Shown here piece after piece: positions 1 to 64,000 of a stretch of DNA of 64,000 nucleotides (its first letter is position 1; every line of letters starts with the position of its first letter). A program made the translations under genes and the position numbers. Below the pieces are notes generated by a model. That model was not told the DNA's origin. It made no database searches and saw nothing but the letters and a program-made list of their open reading frames with translations. The DNA is from Amorphochlora amoebiformis (Eukaryota > Cercozoa > Chlorarachniophyceae). The stretch is taken from contig BAAHQB010000040.1 of the NCBI GenBank assembly GCA_054601695.1, forward strand, positions 682,001 to 746,000. Reading direction: 5' to 3'.

Positions 1-40
<40 letters not shown>

Positions 41-159
41 GCACTATATATACAATATATATATATATATATGTATACATATATTATATATATATATACA
101 TAATGTATATATAATATATACTTTTGTATTTCCTTTATGAATATACTTATATATATATA

Positions 160-214
<55 letters not shown>

Positions 215-258
215 ATATAATATGTATGCATATTTATATGCCTATATATATATATATG

Positions 259-303
<45 letters not shown>

Positions 304-313
304 GTATATTCAG
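1..313. repeat. (TA)n with minor interruptions at the window start
   Basis: Nearly pure TA/TATG dinucleotide repeat up to the first PKG exon. It is presumably an intron, because exon 314-354 starts mid-frame after an acceptor. No upstream exon is visible here. Confidence 0.8.
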
Positions 314-29633
<29,320 letters not shown>

Positions 29634-31621
29634 CTCCCGTACGATCCAACTCGCGGCATTAAAAGTATCCTAACCCTAACCCTAACCCTAATCCTAACCC
29701 CAACCCTAACACGATTCCCGCACTTTTCTGATCATTCTAAGCGAATAATTCGAACGAAATAATAATCTAGATAACCCTACTTTACTCCAGTTTTTGCCCA
29801 AAGTTCACCAAACATACTGAATCTATTCAAGGACACGTGCGTACGTTTAGCAGTTAATTATCGGAGATTACCGTATGTTTTGAAGCTTCAAGTGATTTTG
29901 GGCAGACTAGCAACTATACTTCGCTATCGTAATTTAGATAAACTTAAGCTTTAAGTTATTTGAGGTTCACGAATCTTGCTGTTTTCAATACCTCTGACCT
30001 AGAAACTAGAGAAATACGAAAACATTAGTAGTATAAACTAAAAATCTATGATTATGTGGTATTGATCTAGTCACTCTGAATAATAAATTCAGACTCTGAT
30101 ATTAAACCGACCTACAGAGCACGGTATATTTCTAGTATCCTAGGTATCTGGAACATTACAACTAATATACATACATATGTCAACTATGTTGTACGGTCAA
30201 TGACTAGAAAGATGATGAATTATCCAGATTATGACATCTGAAAAGCTGGAAGAGCTGTGGCTCGTATCTACTCTTTAAGTATCGTATAACTAGTACTAGT
30301 TGACGTTGTCTGTCTAGAGCTTGAAAAAAGCAAATCAAGAAGATATGTCTAGAGTCTAGAGAGATACATTAGTAGAGATACTAACTAGACTAATCATACT
30401 ATCTTGAACTTCAACTATCATGGCATACCGTCTAGAATGTGGAGAATTCAGTTTCTACCAGCTACTCTTTTTTGTTATGATGCTTCGAATATATCAGAGT
30501 AAATAAGCACAATTTACTTGCTTAGGCTCAGCAAAATCTAGAAATCCAATTCACCGGCCGCAACTAACTACCTAAACCTACATGGCTACAGACCCCAAAG
30601 ACTACTTCGTGGTAAGCTTTTGGAGTAGTCTTTAGAGGAACTATATTAATTGGTTGCAATTGTCTAGACGTGTATTGAGTAGAAAGTGTAAGATTGTATG
30701 AGATTGTTCCGATAGTATGCAGGATCGGCCAGATCTAAGTATGCGAGATCGGTCAGTTCTAGCACTTGTTACTGCGTCTTAGATTGTGGTAAGTTTTTGC
30801 AATCTAAGTCGCAGCGACAACTGCATAGAACCGACCGATCTCGCATACTATCTGAACATCAACTATCTCATACTATCTCACACACTTTCTACGTGATGCA
30901 CACCACAATTGTACTCAATCTAGTCCTCTCGCCTTCGCATGAAAACAATCAATCATATGCACCTTTTTTCCATCTCTCCCTCGGAAATGATACCTTCACA
31001 ATGAAACAGGTACACCCTAAAAGAGAAGGAACAATAAAAAATCACATACCAACACCATTCATACATTCATCACACAAACCTTTAACAATTCTCCTCACTG
31101 CAACGTTATTCATCAGATCGAAACTGCTCGCGTTTCCCACACATCAAGCACATCCTTCTTCACCAGACGTACCCAAACTGCCTGCATAAACCACTCATTC
31201 CCAAGGATCTCACAACCATTGATTCCTCACCTCCGACCTCCCTGTACACTGCACCAGCCAGGTAAGATAATACTTCTTATGATTGTACGCTTTCCGCCAT
31301 GCTTCCGACTGCAAATCCCAGAATGCCTATCACGAATATTATATCTACATTTCAATATATAGGTAATAAATATCTCAATACCCGAAAAATTAAAACTTAC
31401 CGTGACTCACAGTGACATTAGCACATATAACGCCTGAACAGCTGCGTTACTCTTTGACATGTCACAAAGGAATACAGTGGCACGTGTTTGTGTTCCGGAT
31501 GCGCGCGGAAGAAGGTGGAAACAAGTCCTGAATCATCAATATTGGTACTACTATTGGGGTACACTTGAAATATACTTGAGGATAAAAAACAGAAATATAT
31601 TTAATTTGTCGGAGATATCGA
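29634..31621. other. Complex intergenic DNA after the kinase gene
   Basis: After the PKG stop there is a small CCCTAA array (29668-29711), then about 2 kb of complex AT-rich sequence without splice-compatible coding exons that I could recognise. It holds the foldback at 30655-30912 and a short hairpin at 30597-30632. The 3' UTR of PKG presumably lies at its start; no poly(A) signal is assigned. Confidence 0.5.
30655..30912. repeat. Long imperfect inverted repeat (foldback)
   Basis: The left arm (about 30655-30786) pairs with the right arm (about 30799-30912) around a 12-nt loop. Matching segments include CTTAGATTG with CAATCTAAG, ATGCGAGATCGGTCAGTTCT with AGAACCGACCGATCTCGCAT, and AGAAAGTGTAAGATTG with the TCTCACACACTTTCT side. 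There are bulges but pairing runs almost the whole length. Confidence 0.8.
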
Positions 31622-31879
31622 ATGGTCATAAAAGCATCCGCTCCATTGCGAAGTTTATCAGCAACAAGGAGAGTCTTTCGTTGGGCTCTTTGTGTCCTAG
31701 ACACGATTGCAATCCAAAATGGATCTCACATCCAATTTCGCAACCAAAAGTTGTCCGCACACACCACTGCGATGTGGGTTCTTGGAACAAGAATACGTAC
31801 GTTGGTCTTCGAGGACCCGAAGTTTCGTTTCCGGGGAGAAGGCCTCGGTGTGCAAGCTACTGCGTTCTTGAAGAAATGA
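31622..31879 (+). CDS. Hypothetical small ORF (85 aa)
   Basis: This ATG-to-TGA frame lies in complex sequence, not in a repeat. It encodes a basic protein starting [20 protein letters not shown] and ending [12 protein letters not shown]. The Arg-rich, Ser/Ala-rich start could act as a mitochondrial targeting signal (inference). An overlapping frame, 31459-31884, is longer but less protein-like. It could also be the last exon of a gene starting at the ATG near 31459. No homologous family is recognised. Confidence 0.3.
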   Translation: MVIKASAPLRSLSATRRVFRWALCVLDTIAIQNGSHIQFRNQKLSAHTTAMWVLGTRIRTLVFEDPKFRFRGEGLGVQATAFLKK

Positions 31880-32050
31880 AATGATGCTTAGATGAAACGT
31901 GAGTATTCTTGTTGAAAGGAACGACATCAGGAAACCACATGAGGATAGAAAAAGTTGGGTTTTTTTTTTAGTAGATATAGTATCTTCTTGGCGAAAATTA
32001 CGAGGTGTGCCGTAGGGACATTGATTATTGCATCCATACACTCTCACTAA

Positions 32051-32169
<119 letters not shown>

Positions 32170-32250
32170 TGTGTATATGTGTATATATATGTGTGTATAT
32201 ATATGCTATTACCTGATAGATGTATATATAAGCATATATACAGATATGTA

Positions 32251-32337
<87 letters not shown>

Positions 32338-32446
32338 GTACATATAGTATCTTACAATATATGCACATCCATATATGTATATATAAAATATATTAATTAA
32401 ATATAATATTATATCTAACTACATATATATATATATATAAATATAT

Positions 32447-32523
<77 letters not shown>

Positions 32524-32593
32524 ATATAACACAAGGCAAGATTTCCTTTTTATACCAAATATTATCATTTCTATTCCCTCTGTGCTGTGCCAA

Positions 32594-32930
32594 AATCCTA
32601 ACCCTAACCTAACCCTAACTTTAACTCTAACCTTAAACCTACTCGAGCCCTAACCCTAACCCTAACCCTAACTCTAACCCTAACGCTAACCCTAAACCTA
32701 AACCTCACAAACCCTGACTAACTGCCAAAATCCTAACCCTAACCCTAACCTAACCCTAACTTTAACTCTAACCTTAAACCTACTCGAGCCCTAACCCTAA
32801 CCTTAACCCTAACCCTAACCCTAACCCTAACCCTAAACCTAACCCTAACCCTAACCTTAACCCTAACCCTAACCCTAACCCTAACCCTAACCCTAACCCA
32901 ATCTCTAACCCTAACCCTAAGTTTAACCCC
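32594..32930 (+). repeat. CCCTAA array with a 130-bp direct repeat
   Basis: Telomere-type units upstream of the glycosyltransferase start. The segment TGCCAAAATCCTAACCCTAA through CCTACTCGAGCCC occurs twice (about 32588 and 32721). Confidence 0.85.
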
Positions 32931-32939
32931 AACTCTTAG

Positions 32940-52917
<19,978 letters not shown>

Positions 52918-53306
52918 GTAAGTGATATGTTTATACATTAGATGTATATGTATATATAGACATATGTATATGTACATTGATATATATATATTGGTATATG
53001 CATGTATTTGCATACCAATATGTGTATGTACATATGTGTGTATATATATATATATGTGTATGTGTGTGTGTGTGCATGTATGTAAATATATTATATATGT
53101 GTATGCATGTATTTGCATACCAATATATGTATGTATATATGTGTGTATATATATGTGTATGTGTGTGTGTGTGTGTAAAATATTATATATGTGTGTATAT
53201 ATATATATATATATTATATATATATGTATAAATATGTATAAAATATGAATCTATCCACATCTTGATATGCCTCTGCTCGCTCAAGGTAATCCATTTTGTA
53301 AGTGTG

Positions 53307-53358
<52 letters not shown>

Positions 53359-53407
53359 CATATATATAATATATATATATGTGTGTATATTGTTATGTAT
53401 ATATATA

Positions 53408-53449
<42 letters not shown>

Positions 53450-53487
53450 TATACCCTTTACATAATGTTATCGTGCGGAAGCTGTAG

Positions 53488-54048
53488 CTAGCTAATTCCT
53501 AGGTGCTAAGACTGTAGTTAGACTAAGGTTACTACGGTTACTATGGTTACTACTAGACCGTAGTAACCATAGTAACCGTAGTAACCGTAGTAACCATAGT
53601 AACCATAGTAACCGTAGTAACCATAGTCTAGTAGTAACCGTAGTAACCGTAGTAACCGTAGTAACCGTAGAAACCATAGTAACCGTAGTAACCGTAGTAA
53701 CCATAGCAAATGTAGTAATCGTACTAGACGGTTACTACGGTTACTACGGTTACTACGGTTACTATGGTTACTACAGTTACTACGGTTACTATGGTTACTA
53801 CGGTTACCACGGTTACTATGGTTACTACGGTCACCACGGTTACTATGGTTACTATGGTTACTACGGTTACTACGGTTACTACTAGACTATGGTTACTACG
53901 GTTACTACGGTTACTACGGTTACTACGGTTACTATGATTACTACGGTCTAGACAGTTACTACGGTTACTATGGTTACTACGGTTACTACGGTTACTACGG
54001 TTACATAGAACGCGACTACTATGCCAATGATAGTCGGAACTCAAATAA
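53488..54048 (+). other. Candidate terminal exons of the glycosyltransferase-like gene
   Basis: Exon 19 ends in phase 0 at 52917. Two downstream acceptors give an immediate in-phase stop: 53488-53502 (LANS and TAG, after gctgtag) and 54034-54048 (SELK and TAA, after atgatag). Either would finish the protein with only four more residues. The first is closer; the second lies beyond the palindromic minisatellite. The sequence does not decide between them. Confidence 0.35.
53520..54003. repeat. Palindromic minisatellite GGTTACTAC / GTAGTAACC
   Basis: A 9-bp unit in three blocks: GGTTAC orientation 53526-53553, GTAACC orientation 53557-53705, and GGTTAC orientation 53728-54003, broken by CTAGAC-type spacers. 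The second and third blocks are complementary over about 150 bp. Confidence 0.9.
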
Positions 54049-54096
54049 ATGTAGCATTTCCGCAAATCAATTATGAGGGAGCGGAGACATTAAAGA

Positions 54097-54180
<84 letters not shown>

Positions 54181-54249
54181 ACATTATATATATATATATG
54201 TATATTATATATATAGATATATATATATATATATATTACATATATGTGT

Positions 54250-54410
54250 TGTTAGCGCAGCGGTCCCTTAATAGTATAGGCTCGGTACTCATTATAGTTA
54301 AAGTCCGTTTGGATTATGACGAATGATTATGGACAACTCATGTGCAATAGTCCGATATTTTCTTTCATCCTTCGGGATTTATAGGTTTTGTAGGTTCCGG
54401 GGTGTAAGTA
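54250..54410 (+). other. Possible tRNA-related dispersed element
   Basis: TTAGCGCAGCGG at 54253-54264 fits the pol III A-box pattern. The sequence after it (TTAAAGTCCGTTTGGATTAT) resembles TTAAAAGTCCGTTTGAAATA at 41708. No cloverleaf or clear B box was found, so a SINE relic is only a suggestion. Confidence 0.25.
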
Positions 54411-54411
54411 A

Positions 54412-54457
<46 letters not shown>

Positions 54458-54551
54458 ATGTATATGCATATGTATATGTATAAATAAATATCTAGTATAT
54501 ACACATATATATATGTATATAGATTTTTATTTATGTATATATATATATATT

Positions 54552-54589
<38 letters not shown>

Positions 54590-54708
54590 CTCATTCCTGT
54601 TGATTGTATTATAATTCGTGTACTTAATAGTCTGTGTATGTTTTTAACCATATACAAACATGATAAAAATATATATATATATATATATATGTATATGTAT
54701 ATATATAT

Positions 54709-54743
<35 letters not shown>

Positions 54744-54799
54744 TGTTTACTTCTTTATATGATACATATACACATGCAACACATACATTTACATATAAT

Positions 54800-55563
54800 G
54801 CCATATTACCTTCATTCATACCCCACACTCTAACCCCAACACTCAACCGTCTCTCACCGTGACACATTCGAACCCTAACTAGCTCTAACATCATCTTTAA
54901 ATATCTCCTCACTCAGCTCAAGCCCGACACTGTTCCTTCCCTTCCAATGACAATACAGAAGTGCATATGCAGGAAAGGGACCGGTGCTTTTTCTATCATA
55001 CACCCGCCATGTGATAGCTGCGTAGACAACGCTGTTTGGAATAGGTTTTAGATGTAGATATGTCTGACTTCGCTCAATCGATTCAATTTTTTCAAAATTT
55101 GAGTATTTCTAGCCTTTCATCTTCTTGTTATGCTCTTCAGTCAGTGGTTCGCATTTTTTGGTATTCAGACGCCGAGGAATCTAGTTAGTAATCTCTAGAA
55201 TCTAGATATTGTCTAGATTGTGCATCATAGGCTAGTATATAGCCTGGATAGTTCTAGCTGTATGATCCAAATGATAGGCCATTAGAACGTGATCAATCCA
55301 AATGATAGGCCATTAGAACGTGATCAATCCAAATGATAGGCCATTAGAACATTATCAATCCAAATAAATGATAGGCCATTAGAAGTTTAGAACGTGATCA
55401 ATCAGCTGGCCTGAAACTGGTACTCTAACCTAGCTCTGCAGCTGTACCTGGTGTATAATTGCTAGAATTCGATACTGAGTCACTGAGTCATATTGATACT
55501 GATTCGTATTCTAGAATCTAGATATTACCCAAACACGTAGAGTGAACATATCATTGATTATAA

Positions 55564-55621
<58 letters not shown>

Positions 55622-55638
55622 TAGATATACTAGACTCG

Positions 55639-55670
<32 letters not shown>

Positions 55671-56938
55671 GATATATATACTAGATAGTATATTCACAAA
55701 TTGCATCACTATGAAGAAGGCCACATATGGTACTACTACTAGTCTACTAGTAGTATCGTATTGAGATATGTATTATATATGCATGTCCCATGAATCGGCC
55801 ATGATATAACTACTCTGTATAAATATTAGATGATTCCACAATCAATGTAAAATATGAAATACACATGTATTACGTATTAAGTACAAATACGATATTAGCT
55901 TAATTTAACTTTAGAAATTTCATATATCTATAGTATATTCATGCTAGCTATCAATGTATTAGCTTATAGATCATGAATGGTAAAAATTTATAGAATTTGG
56001 ACGGGGGGAAGGAAAGCCGGAAGATCGAGGGCTGTGTCCTGTCACTCTGTCCTGTCACGCTGACCGGCATGTCACGTCACACACAGATACTGTCCTGCCA
56101 CTGTCACACATTTTTAACCGTTGTCGGGCCGGTGAAAGGTTGGGCACGTGCCACTTATTAGAGGTCTCAAAATAGTCACGCTCTGTCACAAGTGTCTTGT
56201 CACGGTGTCCTGTCACAATATTCCCGGAAAGAAGAAATGGAGGGAATCGGCTCAGCCGAAAACAAACATGTTAAATGGTGCTCAAAAGGAGGTCATGGTC
56301 AGAAAATTCAAGCTTTCGGAAAGGTGGCGATCTCCCCAGGTCGCCGCGAAAGCTCAACAGCGATGAGTGCGGGCCGAAAAAAAATGTCGCAATGGTTCGT
56401 CTTCCGCTGTCTTTGCACGCACCTTGTTATCCGATAACTGAATGTATTTGAAAGCTCACGAGAGACCTTATCTTCTATTTTCAACTTATAGACAGAAAAC
56501 GAGAAAGGACTGCGTCGACGCCTCGGCAGGGAAACATCCTTCACCTAGCTAGTCGACCGACTCATTGACGGGAGCATCGAACTCGAAAAGATGGGTCACT
56601 CGCTCAGCTGCTAATACCAATTCCGAGCAGATGGGTTATTCTCTTCGATCCAGTGGATGAATATGCACAAGCACTCTTGGTGAGAGTCTGGGTTGGTTTT
56701 TCGTAAGTTTGGCGGACTTCATTCAACAAGAGTTCGTCTTGGAGGTATTGTAAATTTTATTGGATTAAATATGATTGGTATACTATATAATATATATATA
56801 TATATATACTGATGTTACTTTAATCTTAGTTTGAGGAAAAATAAATTTGTCGGTGCCCGAGGATAACGTAAAGGTCTATTTGTTACTGCATGTGGACTTG
56901 CAATGTAGATGGATACATATGTATATATAATATTATAT

Positions 56939-56969
<31 letters not shown>

Positions 56970-56973
56970 CATG

Positions 56974-57011
<38 letters not shown>

Positions 57012-57866
57012 ATATATATAACATATATTGTATATACACCCATATGTATGTATATACGTGCATATATAGTGTGAGCACCATCTCCTCTCTCTCTCTCCTC
57101 TCCCTATCTATCTCCTCTCTCTCTCTCTCTCTGCTTTCTCTATCTATCTCGTCTCTCTCTCTCTCTCCTCTCTCTCCTCTCTCTATCTATCTCCTCTCTC
57201 TCTCTCTCTCTCCTCTCTCTATACCCGCACTAATGCGTGCACACAACATGGATTTGATTTGTCATCGTCTTAGTAAATTCTCTTGTACTTCCAAGACTAA
57301 ACTCCCGGAAAAACCCTCTAATCTCTTCCTTCCCTCCAAATTCCAATCAAAATGCTATTATTTGAGTTTAAGTATTCTCCCTAATAATATTACAGAATTG
57401 GACTTAACACACGTTTAACCTGATTGAAATCTGTATATTATACGTTCACTTCATCGATATTATTTGAAGTAATAGTAATCAAGGGGATTATATAGGATCT
57501 AAAATTCTCTGGAAAATTCGGAAGTTTGTCGGTGAATTTCTGAATATTCTGTCCTTCCCAAAAGCGAAACCGTCACTAAGGTACGAAGGTATGTCGTCTC
57601 GACAACTTATATCATTACGCAGCCAAAATTGTGTTATAATAAAGTGGGTTGAAAAGGCCGGGTCTCAGGCTTGGACTATCTTTGTTTGGTCGATCCCTTT
57701 CCTCGTGTCGTTTGGCCTCTCCCTTCCTTTCTGTCTCTTGTTTTCTCCTTTCGCCAAATTCAGAGTATGAGTTGAGGTTTCTGGCCTATTTTATGACCGA
57801 TTTATTTACGTAAATCATTGTGTGTAAAAAATGCGCATGTGTTCTTCGATAGACATAGAATGTCGC

Positions 57867-57929
<63 letters not shown>

Positions 57930-58025
57930 TACACACACCCACACACAAATATATATATATATATATATATAAATATATATATATATACAGAAATATGTAA
58001 AATATATACGCGTATATGTAAATAG

Positions 58026-58081
<56 letters not shown>

Positions 58082-58180
58082 ATATGTAAACTATATACGT
58101 GTATATGTAAATATGTGCATAGAAAATTAAAAATTGTATGCATTTATTAATATACCAACAATTTTTGCAATATGTTTTTA
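54800..58180. other. Complex intergenic region
   Basis: Mostly non-repetitive DNA with (TA)n at 55565-55670, 56790-56812, 56930-57010 and 57870-58075, and a CT tract at 57080-57222. A 30-bp unit (TGATCAATCCAAATGATAGG, CCATTAGAACG) is repeated four times at 55264-55400. An open frame without an early ATG (57468-57770, containing KILWKIRKFVGEFLNILSF) could be an exon but has no support. Confidence 0.45.
56237..56548 (+). CDS. Hypothetical two-exon small protein (81 aa)
   Basis: Exon 56237-56425 (MEGIGSAENKHVKWCSKGGH onward to FRCLCTHL) and exon 56492-56548 (TENEKGLRRRLGRETSFT and TAG) join in phase 0 across a 66-nt GT-AG intron. The sequence is complex, GC-richer than its surroundings, and basic. 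Without the intron the first frame ends at 56437. No family recognised; chance coding is possible. Confidence 0.25.
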
Positions 58181-58188
58181 AGATGATA

Positions 58189-63732
<5,544 letters not shown>

Positions 63733-63736
<4 letters not shown>

Positions 63737-63776
63737 GTGAGTATGGTTAGGGTTTGAGTGATTTTTTGGGTTTTCC

Positions 63777-63822
<46 letters not shown>

Positions 63823-63892
63823 ATGTATGTATGTATGAAACAGTGATATGGTTAGGGTTTGAGTGATTTTTTGGGTTTTCGTGATGTATATA

Positions 63893-63941
<49 letters not shown>

Positions 63942-64000
63942 TATTTATGTATGTATGTATGAAACAGTGAGTATGGTTAGGGTTTGAGTGATTTTTTGGG
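63733..64000 (+). repeat. Repeated exon end plus donor, running off the window
   Basis: The last exon's border GAGACAGTGAGTATGGTTAG, with TGAGTGATTTTTTGGG after it, recurs as GAAACAGTGATATGG near 63838 and GAAACAGTGAGTATGG near 63960, about 105-120 bp apart with (TA)n and (TATG)n between. Confidence 0.85.

Noticed and set aside
30797-31189. A 130-codon + strand ORF
   Set aside because: It begins inside one arm of the foldback, has no recognisable protein features and may be open by chance.

Overview
The window is nuclear DNA from an intron-dense microbial eukaryote. All supportable genes lie on the + strand. They are cut into very small exons (typically 25-120 nt) separated by introns made almost entirely of simple sequence: (TA)n, TTAGGG/CCCTAA telomere-type repeats, (CT)n or (GA)n, and short minisatellites. 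A cyclic-nucleotide-binding-domain plus AGC-kinase fusion (PKG architecture), extreme intron density and TTAGGG-type repeats suggest a protist, perhaps an alveolate or stramenopile. The lineage cannot be fixed from the sequence alone. Nearly all long open frames (YIYI, SLSL, RARA or NPNP proteins) are translations of repeats, not genes.

Layout. (1) 314-29633: a cGMP-dependent-protein-kinase-type gene. I assembled it by hand from 36 exons with matching phases: 1860 nt including the stop, about 619 residues. It encodes two cyclic-nucleotide-binding domains, an AGC kinase domain and a C-terminal tail. Its 5' end lies before the window, and a short piece of the second cyclic-nucleotide domain was not found. 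(2) 29634-32050: complex intergenic DNA with a long foldback palindrome and one weak ORF. (3) 32940-52917, ending at one of two nearby stops: a 19-exon gene (1080 nt, 360 codons) for a type II membrane protein that looks like a Golgi glycosyltransferase, with a membrane anchor, an ICYSGQARSF segment and a VVRMRPDT motif. (4) 54050-58180: mostly complex intergenic DNA with a weak two-exon small ORF. (5) 58189 to beyond the window: the start of an unrecognised gene with a signal-peptide-like first exon.

The most striking feature is how exons and repeats relate. In at least nine places the intron next to an exon holds tandem, partly decayed copies of that exon's edge, including its splice site. 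One intron has 14 upstream copies of an acceptor, another has three downstream copies of DWWTL plus donor, and a third has five copies of a VRFPK acceptor. Other introns are nearly pure telomeric repeat, in which the CTAAC element could serve as branch site. Introns here seem to grow by amplifying splice boundaries and splice-competent simple repeats. Exon calls rest on open frames, phase agreement, GT/AG borders and family motifs. No transcript evidence was available.
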